Source of the DNA: Chitinophaga sp. CF418
GTDB taxonomy: Bacteria; Bacteroidota; Bacteroidia; Chitinophagales; Chitinophagaceae
Assembly: GCF_900142925.1 (NCBI RefSeq)
Contig: NZ_FRCN01000001.1
Span: 1,037,798-1,101,797 of the forward strand
Direction of reading: 5' to 3'
DNA: 64,000 nucleotides
The stretch's first letter is position 1. Every line of letters begins with the position of its first letter. Below, piece by piece: positions 7,812-16,971 of this stretch. Made by a program: the position numbers and the translations under genes. The notes beneath the pieces were generated by a model. The model made no database searches and had not been told where the DNA came from. It was given only the letters and a program-made list of their open reading frames with translations.

Positions 7812-8885
7812 ATGAAAGGCCCTCTAGCAGCCTTGCTTTGTTTAAGCCTTTTATTTTCAGCGATTACGGTATCCGCGCAGTTCGTAAAGACGAAAGACCT
7901 CGAGAAGATGAAAAAAAGGACAAGGATCCTTGTGGTGAAAGAAAAACCTGATAAGAAGATCTTAAAGCAACTCGCCCGTAGTTCCACTGAAATGGCAAAT
8001 GCTTATAAGCAGGCTATCAAACAATTAAACCAGGACTTCCCTGAAGCGGTCAGGCAATTCTGGACAGTGAACGACAACGCAACTATTGAAGTGCGAACAG
8101 AAAAAGAAATTGAAAAGATCCGTAAGAAGAATGACAGGAGCAGCATTGTGATGGATTGTCAGTCGCTGCATGTCAAACCCGGCGTAAAAAGCCGTTACTC
8201 CAAATTTACGCGTACCTACACCAGCGCCCTGGTATGGGAGAAGGATAGTAAAGATCTCAGCATCCCGGTCATTAATATGACCTTTATAGAAAATGACCTT
8301 CAGTATCCTTTTTACATCCAGAACATGTCTGACAGATTCCCCGATTTTGTTGATCTGGCGGTAGGCCTGCGCCTGGCCACCTTCGTCTTCAATGAACAGC
8401 TGGATGGTAAATCCTCCACCATTTTGCAGAAAGAGATCAAGCATAATGCGGTTCTCATGAAAGGCAAGACCCTGGTATTGTGTAAAGAATGGCTGGACGA
8501 AACTTTTGAAGCCAAGACTGCCAAACAGGATTATCCCTATCCCATCCGTTATGTGAACCAGGAGGAACTGGAAGGACTGATCCGCAAGGATGTATACGAT
8601 AGTACAGTGGTGGCTTATGTTCCTGCCGGCGTATTCTCCACCTTCGACCGTAATGCGCCCAGTATGGAAGTGCATGTACCCGTGGTTTTCGATCCGGTGA
8701 ACGGGATGCCGCTCTGTCATTCGGACATTAGCGACCAGATGTTCCAGGCCTGGGGGTTTTCACTCATTCCCAGAATGGGAAAGACTGTTGTCGGGTTCAA
8801 AAAGATCCGGAATGAGGATATCCGGAACTTCGCAAAGTCCATCAATGAAGGAGAAGAAATAGATATTACCCAAAGTATAAAATAA
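7812..8885 (+). CDS. Exported protein of unknown function
   Basis: This 357-residue protein has a signal peptide ending near V-S-A-Q (residue 23). The mature part is lysine-rich and mixed alpha/beta, with no membrane helix and no motif I can name. K-K-R-T-R-I-L-V-V-K-E after the signal resembles a first beta strand. It is flanked by a good -7 box and a strong terminator, so it is probably transcribed alone. A periplasmic or secreted location is likely. I do not recognise a family. Confidence 0.7.
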   Translation: MKGPLAALLCLSLLFSAITVSAQFVKTKDLEKMKKRTRILVVKEKPDKKILKQLARSSTEMANAYKQAIKQLNQDFPEAVRQFWTVNDNATIEVRTEKEIEKIRKKNDRSSIVMDCQSLHVKPGVKSRYSKFTRTYTSALVWEKDSKDLSIPVINMTFIENDLQYPFYIQNMSDRFPDFVDLAVGLRLATFVFNEQLDGKSSTILQKEIKHNAVLMKGKTLVLCKEWLDETFEAKTAKQDYPYPIRYVNQEELEGLIRKDVYDSTVVAYVPAGVFSTFDRNAPSMEVHVPVVFDPVNGMPLCHSDISDQMFQAWGFSLIPRMGKTVVGFKKIRNEDIRNFAKSINEGEEIDITQSIK

Positions 8886-8921
8886 AGAAGCGCCTCACGG
8901 ATTGTGAGGCGCTTCTTTTTT
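8886..8921. terminator. Strong bidirectional hairpin terminator
   Basis: A perfect 13-bp stem (outer end AGAAGCGCC) around GGATT is followed by a T-run. It lies between the convergent unknown exported gene and glyA and can serve both. Confidence 0.9.
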
Positions 8922-8940
8922 ATCATTGTTTCTGATTGAC

Positions 8941-10218
8941 TTACAATTCAGGGTACAGCACGAACTGTTTCATAAAGTCGTTCACTGAACCTCTCACCTT
9001 AGTGATAAGCGCTTCATTATCAGCATCCATCAGCAGCTCATCGATCCAGGATACCACCTGCGGCATGTGTTCTTCTTTCATACCACGGGTTGTGATAGCT
9101 GGTACGCCAACACGGATACCGGAAGTAACGAAAGCAGATTTATCGTCGAAAGGCACCATGTTCTTATTGACAGTGATGTCTGCCTTTACCAGCACCTGTT
9201 CTGCCTTTTTACCGGAGATGTTCTTGTTACGCAGGTCAATCAGCATCAGGTGGTTGTCGGTACCGCCAGACACGATCTCATAACCTCTCTCAACGAATGC
9301 TTTAGACATTGCCTGGGCATTTCTGATGATCTGTTTTGCGTATACGTCGTATTCGTCAGTCAGGATCTCGAAGAAAGAAACTGCTTTAGCAGCAATTACG
9401 TGTTCCAGCGGACCACCCTGAATACCAGGGAATACGGCAGTATCGATCAGTGAGCTCATCATGCGGATCTCACCTTTTGGTGTTTTCAGACCGAACGGAT
9501 TTTCAAAGTCTTTACCCATCATGATCAGACCACCACGTGGGCCACGCAATGTTTTGTGGGTGGTAGTAGTTACAAAATGACAATGTTCGAACGGAGAGTT
9601 CAGCAATCCTTTAGCGATCAGCCCCGCAGGGTGCGCGATATCTGCCATCACAAAAGCACCTACCTGGTCAGCGATCTGGCGGATACGTTTGTAATCCCAG
9701 TCACGGCTGTAAGCAGAAGCACCGCAAACGATCAGTTGAGGTTTTTCTTTCAGCGCGATCTCTTCCATTTTATCATATTCTACCAGGCCGGTTTCCTTAT
9801 TCACGCCATAAGAGAACGGCTGATATAACTTACCTGAGTAGTTTACCGGAGAACCGTGGGTCAGGTGACCACCCATGCTCAGGTCCAGTCCCAGGATCTT
9901 ATCGCCTGGTTTCAGGATAGCCAGCATTACGGCTGCATTTGCCTGTGCGCCGGAGTGCGGCTGTACGTTTGCATATTCTGCATTGAAGATCTGCTTAGCC
10001 CTGTCAATAGCCAGTTGTTCACTCTGGTCCACGATTTCGCAGCCACCATAATATCTACGTCCCGGATAACCTTCCGCATATTTGTTGGTCAGCACAGTTC
10101 CCATAGCCTGTATTACCTGCAGACTGGTAAAGTTTTCCGATGCAATCAATTCAATGCCATGACGCTGGCGCTCCAGCTCCTGGCCGATGATATTAAATAT
10201 TTGCAGATCTCTTTGCAT
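8941..10218 (-). CDS. glyA: Serine hydroxymethyltransferase
   Basis: This PLP enzyme interconverts serine and glycine while charging tetrahydrofolate, in the cytosol. The 425-residue length is typical. The PLP lysine is K222 in [11 protein letters not shown]. The N-terminal E-L-I-A-S-E-N-F motif is also present. An in-frame ATG at 10272 exists, but the -7 box at 10243-10250 lies between the two starts. The mRNA should therefore begin after 10272, and I use 10218 (M-Q-R-D-L). The gene is monocistronic. Confidence 0.97.
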   Translation of the reverse strand: MQRDLQIFNIIGQELERQRHGIELIASENFTSLQVIQAMGTVLTNKYAEGYPGRRYYGGCEIVDQSEQLAIDRAKQIFNAEYANVQPHSGAQANAAVMLAILKPGDKILGLDLSMGGHLTHGSPVNYSGKLYQPFSYGVNKETGLVEYDKMEEIALKEKPQLIVCGASAYSRDWDYKRIRQIADQVGAFVMADIAHPAGLIAKGLLNSPFEHCHFVTTTTHKTLRGPRGGLIMMGKDFENPFGLKTPKGEIRMMSSLIDTAVFPGIQGGPLEHVIAAKAVSFFEILTDEYDVYAKQIIRNAQAMSKAFVERGYEIVSGGTDNHLMLIDLRNKNISGKKAEQVLVKADITVNKNMVPFDDKSAFVTSGIRVGVPAITTRGMKEEHMPQVVSWIDELLMDADNEALITKVRGSVNDFMKQFVLYPEL

Positions 10219-10242
10219 TGTATGTACTTTGAAAATTTGGTG

Positions 10243-10250
10243 CAAAGGTA
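10243..10250 (-). promoter_or_regulatory. -7 box of glyA (TACCTTTG on the minus strand)
   Basis: This is an exact TAnnTTTG match, 24 bp upstream of the chosen glyA start. It rules against the longer upstream start. No clear -33 TTG is visible. Confidence 0.6.
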
Positions 10251-10349
10251 ATCGAATTTGCGAATAGTGCATAGTGAATAAAGGATAGTAGATAGATTTT
10301 TTTGCTACAAAATCACATTACCATAGTTATAAACACTATAAAAGTCTGT

Positions 10350-10405
10350 AGTCCATAGACGATAGTTCAAGCTCCTGTTAACTGATCCTCTCCCCCCTAT
10401 GGACT
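10350..10405 (+). promoter_or_regulatory. Inverted repeat upstream of the nucleotidyltransferase
   Basis: AGTCCATAG and CTATGGACT are perfect 9-bp arms separated by 38 bases and followed by a T-rich stretch. It could be a terminator-like leader structure or a regulatory stem; its role is unknown. Confidence 0.35.
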
Positions 10406-10478
10406 ATTTTCATTTTTTGTTCTACCTTCACGCCCTCGGTACGAGAACGAGACGGATCATTTAAACTAACCTGCGTAC

Positions 10479-11471
10479 ATGAAGGCCATTATACCTGTAG
10501 CCGGTGCTGGCACCAAGCTACGTCCTCATACATATACACAGCCAAAAGCATTAATCCCCCTTGCGGGCAGAACTATACTAAGTATTATCATCGACCAGCT
10601 GGCAGAAGCCGGTATCACCGAATTTGTGTTTGTCATCGGATACCTGGGGGAAAAGATCCAGCACTATGTCCAAAAGAAATACCCACACCTGACCTGCCAC
10701 TTCGTGCAGCAGAACAGCCGTGAAGGTACCGGACACGCCATCCTGCTGACCAGGCAGGTAGTGCAGGATGATGAGATCCTGATCGTACTGGGCGACACTA
10801 TCTGTGAAGGCAACTTCCAGGAACTGATCGCCGCTCCGGTATCTATGCTCGGTCTGAAAAAAGTAGATGATCCCCGCAATTTCGGTGTTGCTGAATTGAA
10901 TGAGGATAACAACATCATCAGGGTAGTGGAAAAACCACAGATCCCTAAGTCCAACCTGGCCCTTGTAGGGGTTTATAAAATCAAGGAGACTGCACAGCTA
11001 TACGATTGTTTGGAACAGAATATCCTGAATCAGAAGAAGTCGCACGACGAATTCCAGCTGACGGACGCCCTGCAGTGCATGATTGAACATGGCGTCACCT
11101 TCAAAACCTTCAAGGTAAGCAACTGGTTTGACTGCGGGCGTAAGGAAACGCTGCTGGAAACAAACGCTACCCTCCTGAGTAAATACAAAATGCCTGGCAA
11201 TCAGGGGTTCCCGTATGAGAATACGATCATTATCCCTCCGGTGAGCATTGCAGAGGGTTGTAATATCAAAAATTCCATTATCGGGCCTAATGTGGCGATC
11301 GGCGATAACACCGTTATTAATTATTCGATCGTGAAGGATTCTATCATTGGTTCGTTCAGCAATTTGTATGAGGTGGTGTTGAAGTCGAGTTTGATTGGTA
11401 GTGATGCGAATATCCGCGGGTTGAGCCAGAGTTTGAATATTGGGGATAATACGGAGATAGATTTGGGATGA
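10479..11471 (+). CDS. Sugar-phosphate nucleotidyltransferase with left-handed beta-helix tail
   Basis: This 330-residue enzyme joins a sugar-1-phosphate to an NTP (glucose-1-phosphate thymidylyl- or uridylyltransferase type). The N-terminal A-G-A-G-T-K-L-R-P with K-P-K-A-type lysine (Q-P-K-A-L) is the nucleotide-binding signature. G-D-T near residue 109 supplies the metal-binding Asp. Residues about 245-330 form hexapeptide-like repeats (I-A-E-G-C-N-I-K, I-G-P-N-V-A-I-G), as in the long RmlA-like family. No sugar-pathway neighbour is present, so the exact substrate cannot be assigned. Confidence 0.88.
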   Translation: MKAIIPVAGAGTKLRPHTYTQPKALIPLAGRTILSIIIDQLAEAGITEFVFVIGYLGEKIQHYVQKKYPHLTCHFVQQNSREGTGHAILLTRQVVQDDEILIVLGDTICEGNFQELIAAPVSMLGLKKVDDPRNFGVAELNEDNNIIRVVEKPQIPKSNLALVGVYKIKETAQLYDCLEQNILNQKKSHDEFQLTDALQCMIEHGVTFKTFKVSNWFDCGRKETLLETNATLLSKYKMPGNQGFPYENTIIIPPVSIAEGCNIKNSIIGPNVAIGDNTVINYSIVKDSIIGSFSNLYEVVLKSSLIGSDANIRGLSQSLNIGDNTEIDLG

Positions 11472-11480
11472 AAGGATAGA

Positions 11481-12473
11481 TCAGAAATGTTTTAATTCAA
11501 AACTGTATTTATAACTGATAAACCCTTTCAGCTTAATATTTTCTTTCCAGGCAGTTTCTTTGTGACTGATGTCTACAATCTGCCTGGTACTTTTCCCTTC
11601 AAATCTTTTTGCAACTTTAATTATTGTACCAATTTCAGTTTCATCAAAAAGACTGGTTCCCTCCACCAGGTCTACTTTATCTTTCCACGAAATCAGCTCC
11701 CCAACCTCTTTTTCTATTATGTCAATGTAGTGTTCGTTGAACAGGAAATTATACATGGCGCCATAGTTTTGAGGGACCGGCCCCCACTCTATCGCTCTGT
11801 ATGAGATTCCTGTTATACTACGACCATAATGCTGGTAATGGCTGAAATCTGCATAAAACAACAATTTGTTCATTCCTGTAACAAAAGGAGTAATCACATG
11901 TGCAAAATATCGTGTTAAGCATCCAATCTTTGACAAATTCCCTTTCCGGTAGCCGTTGAACTCATCCGGGTATTTACTAGGGAATATATACCCTTGCATT
12001 AAAGATGTAGATGTATTGGTTTCTGCCGGAACCCGTTGCAGCTTTTTCTGCACTTTTTCAAATTCATGAGGCTCCAGGGAGTTTTTAGACAGATCCAACA
12101 GCTTGCTAAATTCAGCTGCATCTTCAGCCATTCTTATCATTCGTCCTGTAGCGACGCTGGGCATTTCACCGCTTTCATAATTCCGGTAGACATTAGCGCC
12201 TAACCCCAGTACTTCACTCATTTTCGCAGCACTTAAAGCATATTTTTCACGTATGTTCCTGATCTCATCCTTGAACGGAATACCGTATTTTGCCCGATAC
12301 TTGTTATGTACCTGGTTAATGTTCAGGATATCCAGTTCTGTAGTAGTAAACTGTTCTCCACTATCTTCACACAAGTAACAATGATACACGATATCAAATG
12401 CCTCTTTGCGGTAATCTAACTTACGGGTTTCCCGGACTAATCGCACTTTGCCTCCGGTAAATGGACTTTTCAT
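11481..12473 (-). CDS. Panacea (DUF4065/SocA-like) antitoxin with N-terminal HTH
   Basis: This is a 330-residue antitoxin-like protein. An N-terminal ribbon resembles the MqsA/YgiT zinc finger but keeps only one C-x-x-C (C32, C35). The first pair is replaced by S-P-F-T. An XRE-type HTH spans about residues 68-120 (L-S-A-A-K-M-S-E-V-L-G and Y-R-N-Y-E-S-G). A Panacea domain spans about residues 185-300 (K-L-L-F-Y-A-D-F and E-W-G-P-V-P). It overlaps the upstream toxin gene by 4 bp (ATGA), the usual coupling in such modules. The HTH probably autoregulates through the palindrome at 12854-12867. Confidence 0.85.
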   Translation of the reverse strand: MKSPFTGGKVRLVRETRKLDYRKEAFDIVYHCYLCEDSGEQFTTTELDILNINQVHNKYRAKYGIPFKDEIRNIREKYALSAAKMSEVLGLGANVYRNYESGEMPSVATGRMIRMAEDAAEFSKLLDLSKNSLEPHEFEKVQKKLQRVPAETNTSTSLMQGYIFPSKYPDEFNGYRKGNLSKIGCLTRYFAHVITPFVTGMNKLLFYADFSHYQHYGRSITGISYRAIEWGPVPQNYGAMYNFLFNEHYIDIIEKEVGELISWKDKVDLVEGTSLFDETEIGTIIKVAKRFEGKSTRQIVDISHKETAWKENIKLKGFISYKYSFELKHF

Positions 12474-12829
12474 ATACTATTTGTTTTAAAGGGGTAATTC
12501 ATGTGGTGTGCTGCCAGGTGAAATGATATACATATCACACTGGTTCCATTCACTCCCATGGTAATTTTTATATAGACTTCTTTCTGTTTTATCATTTTTC
12601 CAAAGACCCACATTTCTGCACCTCCATATAGCTTTTCTCCCAATGGCCCCTCACTATAGTCCTCTAATTCCAATCCTTTTAAAATCTCATTCCTGTTTAA
12701 TGGTGTAATATCCAATTCCAGTAAACACTGCATATTTTTTCCTCTGTCATCTCTAAATATTACGCCCCATATACTCATTTTTGTTTTAAAATCTTGCAGA
12801 AACGAAAGAACCCTTTGGGATATGTCCAT
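12470..12829 (-). CDS. Putative toxin of a Panacea-type toxin-antitoxin pair
   Basis: This 119-residue protein is encoded immediately upstream of, and overlapping, the Panacea antitoxin. A strand-rich C-terminal half (E-V-Y-I-K-I-T-M-G, then V-I-C-I-S-F-H) ends in N-Y-P-F-K. It vaguely recalls small RNase-type toxins such as the MqsR/RelE group, but I cannot assign a family. The toxin role rests on size, order and overlap. Confidence 0.65.
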   Translation of the reverse strand: MDISQRVLSFLQDFKTKMSIWGVIFRDDRGKNMQCLLELDITPLNRNEILKGLELEDYSEGPLGEKLYGGAEMWVFGKMIKQKEVYIKITMGVNGTSVICISFHLAAHHMNYPFKTNSI

Positions 12830-12853
12830 AAGTATTTATTGGAATCAACAAAA

Positions 12854-12867
12854 CAACTAATTAGTTG
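12854..12867. promoter_or_regulatory. 14-bp perfect palindrome, likely TA operator
   Basis: CAACTAATTAGTTG is self-complementary and lies 24 bp upstream of the toxin start, where the antitoxin HTH would autoregulate. Confidence 0.6.
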
Positions 12868-12941
12868 CAATATTAATTCAAATAAACAAAATATTCAACT
12901 TTTAAAACAACCAATTTTTCTTCTAAAAATCTGCTTTGAGT

Positions 12942-12949
12942 TATATTTG
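12942..12949 (+). promoter_or_regulatory. -7 box (TATATTTG)
   Basis: This exact TAnnTTTG match lies 25 bp before the nitronate monooxygenase start. Confidence 0.6.
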
Positions 12950-12973
12950 TTTCTATAGCTTATTTTCACTCCC

Positions 12974-13909
12974 ATGAACCGCGTCACGCAATTATTCCAC
13001 ATACAATATCCGATTATCCAGGCCGGCATGATCTGGGCCAGCGGCTGGCGATTAGCCAGCGCAGTAAGTAATGCCGGTGGATTGGGCCTGCTTGGTGCAG
13101 GCAGCATGTACCCTGACGTATTAAGGGAGCATATTCAGAAATGTAAACAGGCAACAACACAAGCATTTGGTGTTAATATCCCGCTGTTATATCCGGACAT
13201 TAATAAACTGATTGATATTGTAATAGAGGAGCAGGTACCCGTTGTATTCACCTCCGCCGGGAATCCCAAAACATGGACACCTACACTGAAAGCAGCTGGT
13301 ATTACCGTTGTACACGTAGTTTCCAGCGCCCTGTTCGCAGCCAAAAGCGAGGCTGCCGGAGTAGATGCAGTAGTTGCGGAAGGCTTTGAAGCCGGCGGAC
13401 ATAACGGTCGTGAAGAAACCACTACTATGGTATTGATCCCGGCAGTATGTGAAAAAGTACAGATACCCGTTATTGCTGCCGGCGGCATAGGGTCCGGCAG
13501 AGCCATGACTGCGGCATTTGCATTAGGAGCAGAAGGCGTGCAGGTAGGCAGCAGGTTCGTGGCCTCTCCGGAAGCATCTTCTCACCCCCATTTTAAACAG
13601 GCTATATTGGATGCAAAAGAAGGCGACACCATGTTGGCCCTGAAAAAGCTCACTCCTGTAAGATTGCTGAAGAATACTTTTTTTGAAACGGTGAAAGAAG
13701 CTGAAGATAAAGGCGCAGATCCGGAATCATTAAAGGCACTGTTGGGACGTGCCCGTGCAAAGACAGGTATGTTTGAAGGCAACATGGAGGAAGGGGAACT
13801 CGAAATCGGGCAGGTAAGTGCATTGATACATACACTTAAACCTGCCGGAGATATCGTTAAAGAAATATGGGATGAGTTTAATGTAACGAGAAAGAAGCTG
13901 TGTCAGTGA
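12974..13909 (+). CDS. Nitronate monooxygenase / FabK-like FMN enzyme
   Basis: This is a 311-residue FMN-dependent TIM-barrel protein of the 2-nitropropane dioxygenase family. It shows P-I-I-Q-A-G-M at the N-terminus, E-G-F-E-A-G-G-H-N-G around residues 137-146 with the catalytic-type histidine, and I-A-A-G-G-I-G-S-G and V-Q-V-G-S-R-F for FMN phosphate binding. Family members detoxify alkyl nitronates or, as FabK, reduce enoyl-ACP. No fatty-acid genes are adjacent, so nitronate monooxygenase is preferred. It has its own -7 box and converges on the ABC permease with a 4-bp gap. Confidence 0.87.
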   Translation: MNRVTQLFHIQYPIIQAGMIWASGWRLASAVSNAGGLGLLGAGSMYPDVLREHIQKCKQATTQAFGVNIPLLYPDINKLIDIVIEEQVPVVFTSAGNPKTWTPTLKAAGITVVHVVSSALFAAKSEAAGVDAVVAEGFEAGGHNGREETTTMVLIPAVCEKVQIPVIAAGGIGSGRAMTAAFALGAEGVQVGSRFVASPEASSHPHFKQAILDAKEGDTMLALKKLTPVRLLKNTFFETVKEAEDKGADPESLKALLGRARAKTGMFEGNMEEGELEIGQVSALIHTLKPAGDIVKEIWDEFNVTRKKLCQ

Positions 13910-13913
13910 CAGT

Positions 13914-15227
13914 CTACGCCTTTCTCCCAATCCACTTAATTGCCTCTTTCCAAGTGATCTTCTTACCATACATCAGTATACCCGTACGGTATATCTTACC
14001 AGCCATCCATGTAGTAAACAGGAACCCAGCTATCAGCAAACCGATTGACAGTCCCAGCTGCCAGTAAGGCACTGTGCCGGGTACGCCATAAGGTATGCGC
14101 GCCATCATCACCATCGGTGATGTAAACGGAATAATGCTTCCCCAGAAGGCCAGCGGTCCTGTCGGGTTTTGCACGGAGGAGATCATCACCATAATACCAA
14201 TAATGATCGGTAAGGTGATAGGAAATGTCAATGCCTGTGCATCTGTGGGGTCTTCATTCACGAGACTGCCTACTGCGGCAAATAAAGCGGAATAGAACAG
14301 GTATCCGCCCAGGAAGTAGAATATAAAGCAGGTGATAACTACTGTCCAGTTAACACTACCCACTACGAACTGGATCTTCTCCATCGCTTCCATGGCAGCG
14401 GCACTGCTGCTGCTCTGCATCATAGTACCGCCTTCACTCATGGCGCTCACGGCATCGCCGGAGAGGAATAATGGCAACAACAGCTGCACACAAATAATGA
14501 GCACTACCCAGATCATGAATTGCAACAATCCAACAGCTGCAATACCGATGATCTTTCCCATCATCAACTGGAAAGGTTTCACACTGGAGATCATCACCTC
14601 TGCAATACGGTTTACCTTTTCTTCCATCACACCGCGCATCACTGACATACCGAAAAACATCAGGATGATGTAAATGATAAATCCACTGGCATATCCGACG
14701 CCGTAGGCAACTGCGGAGCTTCCCTTCTTGCCTTCCTCTCCTGTTTTGAAATCAATACTGATATCAGATTTCACCGCCTTCAACTGGCTGGCATCTATAT
14801 TCACTTTCTTCAGTCGTTCTTCTTCAATCAGGTCATTCACACGGCGCGTGATACGGCTTTCTACAGCCAGGCCGGGCTGTGCATTGCTATAATAAGTGAT
14901 GCCTGCAGGCCGGTCGATATCAAATTCCGGAATATAAAGCAGACCGGAATAACCATAGTCGGCGTATTTGTGCTGGAATGAATCAACGCCTGTATTTACA
15001 AGGTATTTATAGTATACGCCTTTATCGTCGGGGAAACGGTTCATGAAAAGATGACTGTCATCTATCACGGCAATACGCTTCTCTTCTTTTGAATTTGTTG
15101 CTATCAGGATGGGAATAACAACCATCGCAGCAAAGAACAGCGGCACCAGCAGTGTTACTACCAGGAAAGAGCGCTTCCTTACGCGGGTCATAAATTCTCT
15201 CTTTATAATCAGCCAGATTTTGTTCAT
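13914..15227 (-). CDS. ABC transporter permease, NatB-like
   Basis: This is a 437-residue ABC-2 permease. A first helix at about residues 20-43 is followed by a large outer loop, then five to six helices after residue 175. The segment M-R-G-V-M-E-E-K-V-N-R-I-A-E-V is the family hallmark between helices. NatB-type permeases export Na+ or unknown substrates together with NatA ATPases. It starts 60 bp after the ATPase gene stop and forms one operon with it. Confidence 0.87.
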   Translation of the reverse strand: MNKIWLIIKREFMTRVRKRSFLVVTLLVPLFFAAMVVIPILIATNSKEEKRIAVIDDSHLFMNRFPDDKGVYYKYLVNTGVDSFQHKYADYGYSGLLYIPEFDIDRPAGITYYSNAQPGLAVESRITRRVNDLIEEERLKKVNIDASQLKAVKSDISIDFKTGEEGKKGSSAVAYGVGYASGFIIYIILMFFGMSVMRGVMEEKVNRIAEVMISSVKPFQLMMGKIIGIAAVGLLQFMIWVVLIICVQLLLPLFLSGDAVSAMSEGGTMMQSSSSAAAMEAMEKIQFVVGSVNWTVVITCFIFYFLGGYLFYSALFAAVGSLVNEDPTDAQALTFPITLPIIIGIMVMISSVQNPTGPLAFWGSIIPFTSPMVMMARIPYGVPGTVPYWQLGLSIGLLIAGFLFTTWMAGKIYRTGILMYGKKITWKEAIKWIGRKA

Positions 15228-15287
15228 AGAAATTAGGAATGACGGGTTAGAAATAACGAATTTATTCAGCGGTTGAAAATGAAAGGA

Positions 15288-16241
15288 TCAGGAATAAGCA
15301 GGTTGACTTTCATTGGCAACTCCTGCTGCTGTATCCGTAATCGAGGTAACCTGCTGAATAAATACTTCATTGATGGAAGGTAGTATTTCCTGGAAATAGG
15401 TAATTGGTATTTCCTGCCTGATGAAATGCATCAGGATATCATTGGTTGTACTGCCTTCACTGAGCTTCACCGTGTAAGCGAGTCCTTCCTGTTTGATGAT
15501 CGAAAAATGATAGGTAGCCATCTGTGCGAAGTTTGGCATAACGCCCACGCCAATGCGGAACAGGTGCTGCTTGAAGTCCTGTTTGATCTGTTTCACTTCA
15601 CCGTCCAGCAGTTTCTTACCCTGGTTCACTAATACAATACGGTCGCAGATCTCTTCCACCTGCTCCATTCTATGGGTGGAAAAAATGATGGTGGTACCGT
15701 TCCGGCTAAGGTCAAATATTTCCTGCTTGATAAGATTAGCGTTGATAGGATCAAGACCCGAAAACGGTTCATCGAGAATCAGCAGTTCCGGACCGTGCAT
15801 AATAGTGGAAATGAACTGTACCTTTTGCTGCATTCCTTTACTCAGTTCCTCCACTTTCTTATTATACCAGGCATTGATCTCAAACTTATCGAACCAGTAT
15901 TTGATCTTATCTTTTGCTTCTTTTTCCGACAAGCCTTTCAGCTGTGCCAGGTATAATGCCTGCTCTCCTACCTTCATTTTCTTGTACAGTCCTCTTTCTT
16001 CCGGCATATAACCAATAGAATGGATGTCTGTGCGGGGATCAAAAGGACGCCCGTTAAACAATATTTCCCCCTGATCAGGATAAAATATACCAGTGATCAT
16101 GCGCAGCAATGTTGTCTTACCAGCGCCATTGGGGCCCAGTAATCCGAATATGCTGCCCTTGGGAATAATAAAACTGATATCGTCTACAGCCTTATGAGTG
16201 GCATAGTACTTACGCAGATGTTTTATTTCTATGAGGTTCAT
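15288..16241 (-). CDS. ABC transporter ATP-binding protein, NatA-like
   Basis: This is a 317-residue ATPase. Walker A is G-P-N-G-A-G-K-T at residues 36-43. The signature is L-S-K-G-M-Q-Q-K near residue 136, a Q-rich variant common in NatA/CcmA relatives. Walker B is [12 protein letters not shown] at about residues 156-167. A C-terminal extension of about 90 residues fits DUF4162-like tails. It pairs with the following permease and lies downstream of the LytS/LytTR genes. Confidence 0.92.
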   Translation of the reverse strand: MNLIEIKHLRKYYATHKAVDDISFIIPKGSIFGLLGPNGAGKTTLLRMITGIFYPDQGEILFNGRPFDPRTDIHSIGYMPEERGLYKKMKVGEQALYLAQLKGLSEKEAKDKIKYWFDKFEINAWYNKKVEELSKGMQQKVQFISTIMHGPELLILDEPFSGLDPINANLIKQEIFDLSRNGTTIIFSTHRMEQVEEICDRIVLVNQGKKLLDGEVKQIKQDFKQHLFRIGVGVMPNFAQMATYHFSIIKQEGLAYTVKLSEGSTTNDILMHFIRQEIPITYFQEILPSINEVFIQQVTSITDTAAGVANESQPAYS

Positions 16242-16278
16242 AGAATAAATGTAAAAAAATAATATGAGAGATGGGAAA

Positions 16279-16971
16279 TTACCTCAATATACTCTCTGCT
16301 GCGTGTGCATAAGCTGCGCCGATGCTGACAGGCACCTGGCCGATGTATAGACAGTTCCTGTCTGCCTTTTCGATTTTGTTGTTAGCTACGATGAATGACC
16401 TGTGTACACGGGTGAACTTATCCGGCGGTAGAAGGGCAAGGGCTTCCTGCATGGACAGGCGGGAAAGAATGCGCTTATCTTTCAAAACGAAACTGATATA
16501 GTTACCGGCACTCTCCAGGTATAAGATATCATCAAACGGTACTTTGTATTGTTCATAACCACTCTTGATCATGATATGAGCAGGCACATCTGATTTCTGA
16601 CGTTGTTGTATCAGTTCCTGCAATCCTTTTGCTTTGTTGCATGCTTTCAGGAAGCGTTCAAAAGAAAATGGTTTCAATAAATAGTCCAGTGCATCCAGTT
16701 CGAAGCTTTGTACAGCATGTTCGGAATAAGCAGTGGTAAATATCACCATAGGTCCGCCGGGTAAGGTGGTCATCAGCTCCAGACCGGAGATGTCAGGCAT
16801 ACGTATATCGAGGAACAACAGGTCTACTTTTTCCTGCTGCAGGTATTCCAGTGCCTTGAAGGGATCAGTAAAATATTCTTTGATCTCCAGGAAAGGGACT
16901 TGCGCCGCATGTGTACGTATTACGGACAATGCCACCTGTTCATCATCTATAGCAATAGCAGTTAATTTCAT
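16279..16971 (-). CDS. LytTR-family response regulator
   Basis: This 230-residue regulator has a receiver domain (acidic D9-D10, phospho-acceptor D55 in F-L-D-I-R-M-P-D, K near residue 103) and a C-terminal LytTR DNA-binding domain (about residues 130-228, with Y-K-V-P-F-D-D-I-L-Y-L-E-S and H-R-S-F-I-V). Its start overlaps the kinase stop by 4 bp. The ABC exporter 38 bp downstream is a plausible co-transcribed or regulated target. Confidence 0.94.
   Translation of the reverse strand: MKLTAIAIDDEQVALSVIRTHAAQVPFLEIKEYFTDPFKALEYLQQEKVDLLFLDIRMPDISGLELMTTLPGGPMVIFTTAYSEHAVQSFELDALDYLLKPFSFERFLKACNKAKGLQELIQQRQKSDVPAHIMIKSGYEQYKVPFDDILYLESAGNYISFVLKDKRILSRLSMQEALALLPPDKFTRVHRSFIVANNKIEKADRNCLYIGQVPVSIGAAYAHAAESILR

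Noticed and set aside
10219..10272. N-terminal extension of glyA to an ATG at 10272
   Set aside because: The -7 box at 10243-10250 lies inside it, and GlyA proteins begin near M-Q-R-D-L.
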